A stretch of 64,000 nucleotides of DNA from CAVZGO01 sp963774935 (GTDB taxonomy: Bacteria; Chloroflexota; Anaerolineae; Anaerolineales; UBA4823), in NCBI GenBank assembly GCA_963774935.1, contig CAVZGO010000007.1, forward strand, positions 620,001-684,000. Direction: 5' to 3'. The translations under genes were made by a program, and so were the position numbers. The notes beneath the pieces were generated by a model. That model saw nothing but the letters and a program-made list of their open reading frames with translations, made no database searches and had not been told where the DNA came from. Shown one piece after another: positions 36,117-47,300 of this stretch; position 1 is the first letter of the stretch, and every line of letters begins with the position of its first letter.

Positions 36117-38685
36117 ATGAAAATTGTATTATCCTGGTTGAAGGAATTTGTCGATATTCAGCTTTCGATACCGGAGCTGGCACGTCGGTTGACGATGGCT
36201 GGTTTGGAAGTAGAAGAGATCCGGCTTGTTGGGCTTTCATCGACCCAGGGGTCATTCCAGGGACATGCCAGCGCGCACCTGTTAGAGGTAAAGATTGTTG
36301 GTTTGGAGTGGGACCCTGAGAAGATTGTTGTCGGCACAGTCACTGAGGTGATGGCGCACCCCAACGCCGACCGGCTGGTGCTCTGCCGCCTGGATGATGG
36401 TGTACAGGAACATATTGTGTTAACCGGTGCTCCCAACCTTTATCCCTATAAGGGCATAGGTGTACTCGCTACGCCGCTTAAGGTATGTTATGCCCGCGAA
36501 GGGGCGCAGATTTACGATGGTCATCAGCCCGGACAGGTGCTCACCACCCTCAAGCGCGCCAAAATTCGAGGGGTTGAGTCGTATTCAATGATTTGCTCGG
36601 AGAAAGAGCTGGGCATCTCAGATGAGCATGAGGGCGTGATTATCCTGGACGGTGATGCTCCCAACGGTGTGCCACTGGCTGATTATATGGGGGATGCGGT
36701 CTTCGAGATTAACTTGATACCCAACATCGCCCGCGCTGCCAGCGTTCTGGGGATCGCCCGTGAAGTTGCCGCTATAACCGGGCAGACCTTGCGCCAACCG
36801 AGTTTCGATGTTGACTGGCATCCACCATCCATTGCTGGAAAGGCATCCATCGTCATCGAAGATCCTGAATTAAATCCGCGTTTTGTCCTGGGTCTGGTGA
36901 GCGGTGTACAGATTGGAGCAAGCCCGTACTGGGTCCAGCGCCGGTTACGCCTGGCTGGTATGCGCCCGATCAATAATATTGTTGATGCCACTAACTATGC
37001 TATGTTGGAGCTTGGCGAGCCTCTGCATGCTTTCGACTATGATGTTTTGGTAGACCGCGCCGGGGGCTCTGCACCAACTATTATCACCCGCACTGCCAGA
37101 CCGGGCGAGCGCCTGGTGACTCTGGATGGAGTTCGAACGCAGCCTGGATACCTTCACAGAACTGGTGACCGATACTGCTGGTGTGTTATCCATTGCCGGG
37201 GTTATGGGCGGTGCCGAGTTTGAAGTGCATGCCCAGACGCACAATGTTCTTCTGGAGGGCGCTGCCTGGAATTTTATCAATATCCGCCGCACGGCAGCCG
37301 CTCAACACCTTGCCTCCGAAGCAGGTTACCGCTTTTCGCGCGGAGTTCATCCAGCAATGGCTGAGCGTGGTGTTCGGCGCTGCCTTGAATTGATGCGGCA
37401 GTGGGCGGGAGGCAAAGTCTCCGAAGGTTTGGTCGATAATTATCCACAACCTGTCACAGATCCTGTGGTGGAAGTAACTCCTGCGGATGTGCGCCGATGG
37501 CTGGGCATTGAGCTCACCAGCACACAAATTGCCGAATTATTGCAGCGCCTGGAGTTTCAAGTGGAGGTTGATGGAGATCGACTGCGCGCCAGCACCCCTG
37601 ATCACCGCCTTGATATCGGCACGGGTATCACCGGCGTAGCTGATCTGATGGAAGAAATCGCCCGGATCTATGGCTATGACAATATACCCGAAACGCGCAT
37701 GGCTGCTTCGCTGCCGCCCCAGCGCAACAATCCTGATCTTGAGAAAGAGGAGCGTCTGCGCGACTTGCTGGTCGATCTGGGATTTCAAGAGATCATCACT
37801 TATCGCCTGACCTCCGTCGAACGAGAAGCTCGCCGTTTACCCCCGGCTGCTCTGCAGGACGATAAACCTTATGTCCGGCTGCTAAACCCGATAGCTGCTG
37901 ATCGCAATGTCTTGCGTCACAACTTGTTGTCGAGCGTATTGGAAGTCGTTGAGCGTAATGCGCGAGTTCGTTCGCGCATTGCCCTGTTCGAAATTGGTCC
38001 TATCTTCATGTCATCTGAGGCTGCCGATCTTCCGGATGAGCTGCCGCGCCTGGTTATCGTACTGACAGGCCCACGCGACCTGCCCGCCTGGATGGGTACT
38101 GATAATACGTTGATGAATTTCTATGACTTTAAAGGTGTGATCAGTGAATTATTGGCTGGGTTACACATAAGCCCGATCCGCTATGAAACGGTTGAATATC
38201 CCAGCTTTCACCCGGGAAAATCCGCGAAGATCCTTCTGGCGGATGGCGATAATGTCCGTCAGTTAGGCGTGATGGGCGAGCTGCATCCTTTAGTTCATCA
38301 AAATTATGATCTTGCTGAAGCCCCGTTGTTGGCAGCTGATCTCAACCTTCAGTATATCTTCGATGCCATCCCAGATCTATACACGGTGGCTCCCGTACCT
38401 GCTTTCCCGCCAGTATTAGAGGACCTGGCTGTGATTGTGAATGAAGACGTTCCAGCAGAGCGGGTCGCCCAGATTATTCAGCAAGCAGCAGGCAAATTGC
38501 TGGTCAGTTTGAGCTTGTTTGATGTTTTTCGCGGTGAGCAAATCGGGAGTGGGAAGAAAAGCCTGGCATACAGCCTGACCTACCAGGCAGTCGATCGCAC
38601 CTTATCAGATAATGAGGTTCAACAGGTACGTCAGCGCATCGTGCGCCGCCTGGAACAAGAACTCGCAGCATATCTTCGCAGATAA
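36117..38685 (+). CDS. pheT: Phenylalanyl-tRNA synthetase beta subunit, one frameshift
   Basis: The beta subunit contributes tRNA binding and editing. An EMAP/OB tRNA-binding domain (VVGTVTEVMAHPNADRLVLC) begins near residue 60, followed by B3/B4 and B5 domains, the catalytic-like core and the C-terminal anticodon-binding FDX-ACB domain. The frame breaks at about 37133. Removing one C (GTTCGAACGC to GTTGAACGC) joins TLDGV to ERSLDTFTELVTD and yields 855 residues, normal for the family. GGAGG precedes the ATG. Because the gene is essential and single-copy in most bacteria, the break is probably a consensus error. Confidence 0.92.
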
Positions 38686-38724
38686 AGGTAGCGAGTCGCT
38701 TTTCTAATTTATTCAGGGTTCATG

Positions 38725-38757
38725 GTTGTGCCGGACAATTTTTCTGTCCGGCACAAC
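38725..38757. terminator. Hairpin after pheT
   Basis: GTTGTGCCGGACA (38725-38737) and TGTCCGGCACAAC (38745-38757) form a perfect 13-bp stem with a 7-nt loop between the convergent pheT and methyltransferase genes. It probably terminates transcription from both sides, although the immediate T-run is weak. Confidence 0.7.
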
Positions 38758-38794
38758 TCTTTGACAGTGTTTTTTTCTCGGTTAGGTTGTTCGT

Positions 38795-40693
38795 TTATAG
38801 GGATCGCACACCTTCGATGATCTCAGCAGATAAATCGTAGCGATTAAACTGCGGCATCAAGTAGATTCCCGCCACCCAGGATTTCATTGTCCCAATCAGC
38901 TCTATTGCGATCTCGACGCCCTCCCTCGATGCGTTTTCACCCGCCTGGCGTAGGCGCGACAGGTGCACCTCAGAGATTGAAATGCCTGGCACCTCGTTAT
39001 TCAGGAAAGTTGCATGACGCAAACTGTACAGAGGCAGAACACCGACTAATAGCGGTATCTCCAAGGCGCCATACCGGTCTGCATAGCGCTGGATAAAAGC
39101 CTCCGCCTGCTGCGGCTGGTAAACTGGCTGGGTTAGCAAGAAATCAGCTCCTGCAAGGATCTTCCTGCGCAGGTTTTTGGCTTCTTGATCAGGATCTATC
39201 GGGCACAGGTTTAGTGCACAACCGACAAAAAAGGATGTTGGCTGACCAATATCAACGCCGGCATGATCTAGACCTGCATTGAAGTTCTGTTTGATCAATT
39301 TGATTAAGCCGGATGGCACTAGGTCATAGTTGTCCATTGCATCTGGATAATCACCGATAGCGGTGGGATCACCCATGACTACGAAAACGTTGCGAATGCC
39401 CAGGGCGTGAGCGGCTAACAAGTCGCCCTGTACCCGTAGCAGGTTACGCCCGCGGGTGGGGAAATGCAGCACGGTTTCGGTGTTGATCTGGCGTTGGATC
39501 AGCTCGCACACCGCCCAGGGGCTCATGCGCATGCGCGCCATTGGGCTGTCTGCAACATTGATCACATCAGCGCCGGCTTCTGCCAGCAGGCTTGCTCCAG
39601 CCAGTAATTTGTGTGCCGATAAACCGCGCGGAGGGTCCATCTCAACGGAAACAATAAATTGTTTGTCGGCCAGTTTTTTCGCTAATTGGGAAGGTTGTTC
39701 AGCGCTTGCCTGTCCTTCCTCGATCTCGCCCGGCAGGCTCAGCTCGGCTACCGAAGGTCCACAGCCGTCAGGGATGTGCTCGAGTGCGATATGCATGGCT
39801 GCAATGTGTGCTGGAGTAGTGCCGCAGCAGCCGCCGATGAAACTTGCTCCAGCTTCACAGAAAGCTGCAGCGTATTCGCCGAAATAACTGGGATTCGCCG
39901 GGTACATGATCCTGCCGCCCACTTGCTCTGGCCAGCCGGCATTTGGCATGACTGAGAAATAAGGTGTGCTCGCGTCTTCTTTGGCTCTAGCCAGATTATT
40001 GCTTTCCTGTCGCATCTGGCGAAGGATGCGCCAGATCTGAGCGGGACCTCCAGAGCAGTTGATGCCAATTACGTCTGCACCACTTTCGAGCAACTCACGT
40101 GCGACCCGTGCAGGCGAATCGCCCAGCACCGTGCGGTCATCACGGGTAAAGGTCATCGAAGCAATCAGGGGTAAATTACATACTTGTCGAGCGGCGGCAA
40201 CCGCTTCGCGGATTTCGTGCAGGTCGCTAAATGTTTCGATAATGATCAGATCTGCTCCCGCATCTGCCAGAACGGCGATCTGTTCGGCAAATACCTGGCG
40301 AGCCTGATCCGGCTGGACACGCCCAAACGGTGCCAACCGGACCCCTAACGGACCAACATCGCCTGCAATCAGCACTTCGCGGAAAGAAGCCATGACCACC
40401 CGCTTGGCAAGCTCAACGCCTGCCCGATTTATCTCGACCAGCCGATCCTCCAGGCCGTGTGCTGTCAGCTTGTAACGATTCGCCCCAAACGTGTTGGTCT
40501 GGATCACCTGCGACCCCGCTTCGATATATGAGCGGTGGATTTCCGCGACCATGCCCGGTTGGCTCAGGTTCAAGGCGTCGAAATATTGGTCAAAACCAAT
40601 ACCATGGCTGTTCAGCATCGTGCCCATCGCCCCGTCTCCTAAGATCGGAGTCGGGCTTTCTTTGAGTAGGGTCAGGAACCTGGCTTCGGACAT
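38795..40693 (-). CDS. Bifunctional homocysteine S-methyltransferase / 5,10-methylenetetrahydrofolate reductase
   Basis: Fusion of the YitJ type. The N-terminal half is a Zn-dependent S-methyltransferase domain with DGAMGTML and zinc ligands Cys214 (GINCSGG) and Cys290/Cys291 (GGCCGTTPAH). The C-terminal half (from about residue 335) is a MetF-like FAD barrel with VSVEMDPPRG and LLTQPVYQP. It links folate one-carbon reduction to methionine formation. The total of 632 residues fits. Two ATGs are adjacent; GAGGTG favours the second, 40693. It is divergent from sbcC. No S-box or B12 riboswitch was recognised in the 131-bp upstream spacer. Confidence 0.92.
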   Translation of the reverse strand: MSEARFLTLLKESPTPILGDGAMGTMLNSHGIGFDQYFDALNLSQPGMVAEIHRSYIEAGSQVIQTNTFGANRYKLTAHGLEDRLVEINRAGVELAKRVVMASFREVLIAGDVGPLGVRLAPFGRVQPDQARQVFAEQIAVLADAGADLIIIETFSDLHEIREAVAAARQVCNLPLIASMTFTRDDRTVLGDSPARVARELLESGADVIGINCSGGPAQIWRILRQMRQESNNLARAKEDASTPYFSVMPNAGWPEQVGGRIMYPANPSYFGEYAAAFCEAGASFIGGCCGTTPAHIAAMHIALEHIPDGCGPSVAELSLPGEIEEGQASAEQPSQLAKKLADKQFIVSVEMDPPRGLSAHKLLAGASLLAEAGADVINVADSPMARMRMSPWAVCELIQRQINTETVLHFPTRGRNLLRVQGDLLAAHALGIRNVFVVMGDPTAIGDYPDAMDNYDLVPSGLIKLIKQNFNAGLDHAGVDIGQPTSFFVGCALNLCPIDPDQEAKNLRRKILAGADFLLTQPVYQPQQAEAFIQRYADRYGALEIPLLVGVLPLYSLRHATFLNNEVPGISISEVHLSRLRQAGENASREGVEIAIELIGTMKSWVAGIYLMPQFNRYDLSAEIIEGVRSL

Positions 40694-40824
40694 CATTGCA
40701 CCTCGACAATCGGTGAAACAGAATAGCGCCTATTTTACTCCTATTTCTAAACGTACAGATAATACCTTTGTTATAATCTATTATCCACCAACCAAATTTC
40801 CTGAAAGAGTATCTCCATTAAGCT

Positions 40825-43422
40825 ATGATCCCATTACACTTGACTATCTCGGGCTTTCTCTCATATCGCGAAGCGGTTGAATTAGATTTGACAGGCATTG
40901 ATCTGGCATGTATCTCTGGCGCCAATGGGGCTGGAAAGTCTTCCCTTCTAGATGCCATTACCTGGGTGCTGTTTGGTGAGGCGCGTAAGCGTGATGATTC
41001 GGTAATCAACTCTGGTGCCAAGGCCGCTGAGGTGCGCCTGGTTTTTGAATACGAAGGCTTATATTACCGTGTCCTGCGCAGTAAGCCGCGGGAAAAAACC
41101 ATGCTGCTCGAGTTTCACATTCTGCAGCGTGTTGCGGAGACGGGAAGCGCTGCACCTCGACCCTGGATGGATGGAGTTTGGAAATCGATTACCGAGCACA
41201 GCCTGCGTGAGACGGAGAAGCGCATCGGGCAAGTTTTACGCCTGGATTACGAAACTTTCGTGAACGCTTCGTTTTTCCTGCAGGGCAAGGCAGATCAATT
41301 TACCCAGCAGCGACCTGGCGACCGAAAGCGCATCCTGGGCAGCATCCTTGGACTGGAACAATGGGAGACTTACCGCGCTGGCGCCCTTGAACAGCGGCGG
41401 CAGCTTGAAGATGAGATGAATGGTATTGATGGGCAGCTGCGAGAGATCAATGTAGAGCTTGGTGAGGGGCCTGCGCGGCGTGCCAGACTGGACCAGCTTG
41501 AAAAGGAATTGACCGAGCTGCGAAAAAACCGGCTGCAACAGGAAAGCCAGCTGCAGACCATACGCCAATTTGAAGCCAGCCTCGAATCCCAGCAAAAGAG
41601 CGTGGCAGTATTGGATAAGCATTTACAGGAAGTTAAACGCAGCCTGGCTGAAACCACTCAAAAGTTAGGGATACGGCAGCAGGAACGCCTGCGATACAAC
41701 CAGGTGCTGGATCAGGCAGATCGAATTGAAGCTGCACACAGGGACTGGCAGGCTCTCCAAAAGCGCCTGGCGGAGATGGAACAAATAGCAGATCGTTTCC
41801 GTGAACACGAAAAACGCCGGGCTGAACCCCGTGAACAAATCCAGGCGGAACGTGCTCGCCTGGAGCAGGAATTGATGACTCTCCGCCAGCAGGACCAGGA
41901 TGCACAAGCGAATTTAACTAGGCTGGAGGAGTTGAAGCACAAGCTCGAGGACCTTCGGTCAAAGGTTTCTGCTGCTACCAGCCTTGTGGAGCAACGTGCG
42001 CATCTGGATGAATCACGTCAACTTCTGATCCAACAGACTGAAGAGCTCAAGGCAGAGAATAAGCAATTAAAAGTCGAAATGGAAGGGCTTGATGAGCGTA
42101 TCAACAAGCTCATCAAGTTTGAAGGTGCTGTTTGTCCATTTTGTGGTCAGCCTCTCAGCGACGCGGACCGTGCCAGATTGGTTATTGACCTCAGGACTAA
42201 GGGCGGCGAGATGGGTGATCGCTTTCGCGCCAACCAGGTACAGGTGAAAGAGAGTGAATCTAATCAGGCTGCCCTGCAGAAACAAATAGCGGGGCTGGTT
42301 CAGATTGAACAGGATAATCAACGAAACACCGAGACACTTGCAAAATGGAGCACAGAGGCAGAGTTGCTGGAACGCAGGAGGCAGGAGTGGTCAAGTTCGG
42401 GGGCGGTGCGCTTGGTAGAAGTTGCCAGCGTGATCGAAAAGCAGCAGTATGCTCCGGATGCTCGCCGGAAGCTGGCTGAGATCGATGCTGAGCTGCGCCA
42501 GATAGGCTATGATCCGCAAGAACATGATCTTGTTCGCCAGGCAGAGGTGAACGGGCGCACAGCTGAAGAGGAGCTGCGTATTCTGGAGAAGGCACGTGCC
42601 GCCTTGGAGCCGCTTGACCGTGAAATTGGAGAGTTGGTTCTACAGTCATCACGCCTGGACACCGAGGTGAAACGCCAGCAAGTAGAATATGACCAGGCAC
42701 TTCACGAGCTTCAGGCAACCGAAGCAAAAATCCCTGACTACTCAGCCGCTGAAGCGAATTTCTTACAGATCCAGGAACGCGAAAATAGCCTCAGCCAGGA
42801 GGTGGGAGGTGCACGCCAGCGCGTATCAGTGCTGCAAGACCTCAAGAAACGCAAGCAAGAGTTGGAAAGTCAGCGAGAAGATAAAGCGCGCCTGGTAGGT
42901 CAATACAAACAGCTTGAACGTGCCTTTGGGAAAGATGGTGTTCCATCTCTTCTCATTGAGCAGGCTCTACCGCAAATCGAGGCGAAGGCGAATGAAATTC
43001 TCGATCGCTTGAGTGGCGGAAATATGTCCGTCAGTATTCAGACCCAGGCACCCTATAAAGATAAACGTCGCGAGGATTTACGCGAGACGCTGGATATTCG
43101 CATCAGCGATAGTGCCGGCGTACGCGATTACGAGATGTTTTCTGGTGGTGAGGCGTTCCGCGTAAATTTTGCGATCCGCCTGGCGCTCTCTGAGGTGCTG
43201 GCGCAACGCGCTGGGGCACGGTTGCAAACCCTGGTAATCGACGAGGGTTTTGGCAGTCAGGATGCTCAAGGGCGCCAGCGTCTTGTTGAGGCGATTAATT
43301 TAGTGCGTCAGGATTTCACAAAAATCCTGGTTATCACCCATATTGATGAGCTGAAGGATGCTTTTTCCCACCGTATCGAAGTAGAAAAAACCTCTAAGGG
43401 CAGCACTTTGAGGATAATATGA
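40825..43422 (+). CDS. sbcC: SbcC/Rad50-type DNA exonuclease ATPase subunit
   Basis: ABC/SMC-type ATPase that works with the SbcD/Mre11 nuclease on DNA hairpins and ends. Walker A GANGAGKSS is near residue 32-40. Two long coiled-coil arms follow, joined by a zinc hook CPFC at Cys437/Cys440. The signature FSGGEAFRVNFAIRLAL and Walker B VIDEGFGSQDAQG (Asp806, Glu807) are at the C-terminus. The 865-residue length is shorter than E. coli SbcC and closer to Rad50. An sbcD gene normally lies immediately upstream; none is present in this window. Confidence 0.92.
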   Translation: MIPLHLTISGFLSYREAVELDLTGIDLACISGANGAGKSSLLDAITWVLFGEARKRDDSVINSGAKAAEVRLVFEYEGLYYRVLRSKPREKTMLLEFHILQRVAETGSAAPRPWMDGVWKSITEHSLRETEKRIGQVLRLDYETFVNASFFLQGKADQFTQQRPGDRKRILGSILGLEQWETYRAGALEQRRQLEDEMNGIDGQLREINVELGEGPARRARLDQLEKELTELRKNRLQQESQLQTIRQFEASLESQQKSVAVLDKHLQEVKRSLAETTQKLGIRQQERLRYNQVLDQADRIEAAHRDWQALQKRLAEMEQIADRFREHEKRRAEPREQIQAERARLEQELMTLRQQDQDAQANLTRLEELKHKLEDLRSKVSAATSLVEQRAHLDESRQLLIQQTEELKAENKQLKVEMEGLDERINKLIKFEGAVCPFCGQPLSDADRARLVIDLRTKGGEMGDRFRANQVQVKESESNQAALQKQIAGLVQIEQDNQRNTETLAKWSTEAELLERRRQEWSSSGAVRLVEVASVIEKQQYAPDARRKLAEIDAELRQIGYDPQEHDLVRQAEVNGRTAEEELRILEKARAALEPLDREIGELVLQSSRLDTEVKRQQVEYDQALHELQATEAKIPDYSAAEANFLQIQERENSLSQEVGGARQRVSVLQDLKKRKQELESQREDKARLVGQYKQLERAFGKDGVPSLLIEQALPQIEAKANEILDRLSGGNMSVSIQTQAPYKDKRREDLRETLDIRISDSAGVRDYEMFSGGEAFRVNFAIRLALSEVLAQRAGARLQTLVIDEGFGSQDAQGRQRLVEAINLVRQDFTKILVITHIDELKDAFSHRIEVEKTSKGSTLRII

Positions 43423-43473
43423 TGAATAGTGCGCTCTTCTTACCCCCTAAATTTCAAGAATTTGGATGTGACG

Positions 43474-44331
43474 ATGTCTGAGAAGAGAACTTTGTTAGCC
43501 GTATTAGCCCATCCCGATGACGAGACATTCGGTACCGGTGGCACACTGGCTCATTACGCCAGGCAAGGAGTGGCAGTTCACCTGGTTTGTGCAACGCGTG
43601 GTGAAGCAGGTGATGTCGCACCATCCTTCCTCGAGGGTTTCAGCTCAGTGGCTGAAAGACGCGAATCTGAGCTCCGATGTGCAGCCGGTATTTTAGGATT
43701 GGCAGGGGTGCATTTTTTGAATTACCGGGATTCCGGCATGCCTGGATCAAACGATAACCAGCATCCCGACGCCCTGATGGCAGCACCGCTCGATGAAGTT
43801 GCCGGTCAGGTGACTTATTGGATCCGCAAGATCAGACCTCAGGTGGTATTGACCTTTGATCCAATTGGCGGATATAAACACCCCGATCACATTGCCATCC
43901 ATCGTGCCACCGTTCGCGCCTTTTCGCTGGCGGGAGACAATTCTTTCGAGAATGACCAGCCAGCTTATCAGCCTGCACGGTTATATTTCCATGTTATGCC
44001 GAAAACGGTTTTACGCATGGGAATGAAATTGATGCGTCTCTTTGGTCGTGACCCACGCCGCTTTGGCCGAAATCAGGACATCGATCTGCAATCAATTGTG
44101 GAAGAAGGCAATTTCCCGGTGCATGCTGCTATTGATATTCGTGGTGTGCGAAAAGAGAAGGAAGCAGCTTCAGCATGTCATGCCAGCCAGTTGGGAGGGG
44201 GACCGCCGCGCCGGGGTTTAATTAGCCTCGTCCTATCATGGGGAGGACGCCATGAGCAGTATATGCGCGCTTTACCGCCGCCCCCACCCGGACTGAAAGA
44301 GAAGGACCTTTTTGAAGGTCTTCCAGGTTAA
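43474..44331 (+). CDS. PIG-L/LmbE family deacetylase
   Basis: A 285-residue zinc deacetylase acting on GlcNAc-type substrates; the family includes MshB and BshB. The metal motif AHPDDETFGTGG is at the N-terminus (His13, Asp15, Asp16) and HPDHIAIHRATVRAF supplies the third ligand. Extra C-terminal sequence with several Pro residues is present. The chosen ATG at 43474 directly precedes the family start; a GTG 45 bp upstream would add an unconserved extension. It follows sbcC by about 50 bp. The substrate is unknown; BshB-like bacillithiol or lipid-linked sugar deacetylation are options. A second family member lies at 61022. Confidence 0.87.
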   Translation: MSEKRTLLAVLAHPDDETFGTGGTLAHYARQGVAVHLVCATRGEAGDVAPSFLEGFSSVAERRESELRCAAGILGLAGVHFLNYRDSGMPGSNDNQHPDALMAAPLDEVAGQVTYWIRKIRPQVVLTFDPIGGYKHPDHIAIHRATVRAFSLAGDNSFENDQPAYQPARLYFHVMPKTVLRMGMKLMRLFGRDPRRFGRNQDIDLQSIVEEGNFPVHAAIDIRGVRKEKEAASACHASQLGGGPPRRGLISLVLSWGGRHEQYMRALPPPPPGLKEKDLFEGLPG

Positions 44332-44375
44332 GTAAAACTCGAGGGTGCGATTACTGTGCACCCTCGAGTTTTACT
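44331..44375. terminator. Bidirectional terminator hairpin
   Basis: AGTAAAACTCGAGGGTGC (44331-44348) and its exact complement at 44358-44375 form an 18-bp stem with a 9-nt loop between the convergent deacetylase and alpha-2-macroglobulin genes. The A/T-rich outer arms give U-runs in both directions. Confidence 0.82.
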
Positions 44376-44388
44376 TTCACATGATTGT

Positions 44389-47300
44389 TCACCGTTCGAT
44401 ACTGAAGAGCGCTCCTGGAGAGGTGCCTTGCACTTCTGGAAAGTAAAACTGCCAGGCTCGGGCAGGCAGCACCTGATATTCGCCTGATTGTACAGGCATG
44501 AGCGTATATACCAGTTCGTAAGTGCCAGCAGGCACGTAATCGCTTGTCCAGGCGATATGATCGTCATATATCCTGGGGTTAATAAAATACCACCATCCCC
44601 AGCCATCCTCAAAAGGATTGACTGGATCGAAGGATATTCGCTCATCCGGGCTTGGAATGTAGTAAGGATCTAAGAGCGGGCTGGTTTTTAGGCTCTGATC
44701 CAGAATTTCAGCACCACTGGGAATGTAGTCTTCTACAATAAGGAAAAACATGTCGTGCGGCAGTGTTAAGGTAAGCCGGACCTGGATGGGCTCATTGCTG
44801 GGTGCTGACCACACAGGCGCACAGCTCAGTCCTGAGCAGCTCGTTCCGGCTGGGAAGTATGCTCGCGAGATTGAGATTCCCTGCGCCAATGCCGGTGCGC
44901 TGGCTGCCGGTCGGCTGGCAGTCAGCAGAGCGCTGTAGTACAGGCGTCCCGGACCTTCTTCACGTTGAATCTCCAACAAGTTAGGGGAGTCCGCATACAG
45001 GCTGCTCAGCGGGATTGTGGTACGGACCTCGGTAAGCTGGTCGCTCCCCGATGCCTGCCCGCTGGCAACCGGGCTGCCGTTCAGCAGCGCAGCATATGAA
45101 AATTCTCCACCCAGCTCACCGGTGCCTTTGAGCACCTCTGTCATCGCCATCAGTATCCAGGCAGTTTCAAAGGTAGATGCCCATGCGCCATCTGCCTGGC
45201 GGTTTGCCATAAGATAACGCACTGCGTCTGCAACCAGCGGTGAGCCCGGATCGCGCTGACCCAGGGCATAGAGCACCATGGCATTATTGGTTAAGGGGCT
45301 GATCATGATTGACCGGTCGTCTTCGCCTGAATCCCAGGATGCACCAGCTGCGGAGCGGACCGCCATGGATTCCAGGTCGGAGATCATTGTGCGTGCTCGC
45401 TCGTCCCCGGGCGTAGTCTTTTCAAGACTGAGAGCCAGCAGCGCCTGTGCCCAGGGATTTAACCGGGTTCGCGCGTTATACAGGCCTGATAGCGTAGATG
45501 CATTCCCTGCACCTGCTTCAGCGAGTGCATAATGGATGAAAACGCGCTCATCTACGGATGGCTTGATGGTGGTCAGTTGCTGCTTGAGATAATTAACCGC
45601 TTTTTCCCGGATGTTCTCCATGTTTGGCATACCCACATCTTCAGTGCGAGATAAGCCGATCAGAATGTATGCGGTAATGAACGGATCGCTTGGGCTACCG
45701 CTCCACCAGCCCCAACCGCCATCCCAGTTTTGGCGGGAGATCAGGATCTGCAGTCCTTCCTCCAGGCTTTCATCCAATCTGGCTTGGGTGGCTGCGGAGT
45801 CAATACCGAGGGTCTGCAGCGTTCGGTGGAATTCGAGATTTGGCAGGAAGCGCGACAGGGTTTGTTCCGTGCATTGGTAAGGATAGTTCTCCAGCACTTC
45901 CAGTGATTGCATCATCGCGGAAGCCAGCGAGGGAGCCAGGTCAACGGTCAGGTTATCTACCTGCGGGTTGGAGAAGGCTACATCGTAATAGTGCGGCAGG
46001 CTGACCAGCTCCAGACGCTGACCCGACTCATCCAATGTCCCCACGGTGCGGAAGGACTGGCGAGAGAGATAATGGTTGACGGGCAGCATCCCCTTGGCTG
46101 GCCGGATAGCGTCCTGGTAGACCTGCCCGGATTGACCTCGAGCTGTCGCAGAGAATATCAAATCCGCAGATGTTACCGATTGCACCGTCCCCCACCAGTC
46201 TACCCGCGCCCGGCTGCCGGCTGGAACCGTGATCTTCTGAATAGCGGTCTCCGGTGCATCCAGTTTGAAGCCCTCGGCTTTCAGGCTTACATCCACCAGC
46301 AACTCCTCCGTGGAGTTGTTGTGAACAATTGCGCCCAACACAAGGTGATCATTGGCTACCAGAAAGCGCGGGATTGCCGGGCGCACAAGCAGGTCTTTAG
46401 TGGTCACCAGCTCAGCCTGGCTCTGACCTACCAGTGTATCGGCGGTTAAACCACGTGTCTCAATTTGCCAGGTTGTCAGGTTGTCAGGTAGCTGGATCTC
46501 AAGCAGCGCTTTTCCATTTGCATCGGTCACAATGTCGGCCTGCCAGAAGGCAGTATCCGGCAGGTCTTCGCGTACAGTTGGTGGCGTGCCATCACCACCG
46601 CCTCCTCCTCCACGCCCATAGGCTTCTTGCGTGGCGACCTCTCGGTGCGCATATACCGAGAGCGGCAAGCCCGTTCTGATTCCCAATGGTTGGGTATCAA
46701 AGAATGCAGGGACGATGCTGCGTGAATTTGGCTCTGCCAGCGCCAGCACAGCCTTATCGACCACGGACAGCGAGAATTCACCTTGTACAGGCTGTCCCTT
46801 CGAGTCGCTGACCATGACTTCAAAGGTAACAGTCTCTCCTGGACCGCTTCGTTCAGGCTGCGGTGTTAAGGTTACATTGAGTGTTTGCTCGATAGGCTCG
46901 ACATTCAATATGAGATAGCCCACGCGGAAGTCGGGTTGGTTGCTTTCATCCTGCCCGAAGAGCGTCACTGAGACATAGATGTTTGGTGCATCATCTTCTG
47001 TCAGCGGAAAGCTCAACGTGTTTCCACCGGGCTGCAGCTCCAGGACCTGGTGACTTCTGATCGTGCCAAGCTCGGTTGTGACCAGCGCCAGGCTGGATGT
47101 GGGGAAGGGATTGGGCACCATCACTTCCGCAGTATCACCTGAGCGGTAGCTTGGGCGGTCGGCGGTCATGCGCAGTCGTTGCGCCGAATAATTCGGCCAG
47201 ACGGCTTGACCCGGTCCACTTACCCACAAGGTGACCTCACTGCGATAGGGGTGTCCATCACCGTCTGCTCCGGAGACTCGCAACAGGTAAGTACCGGGAT

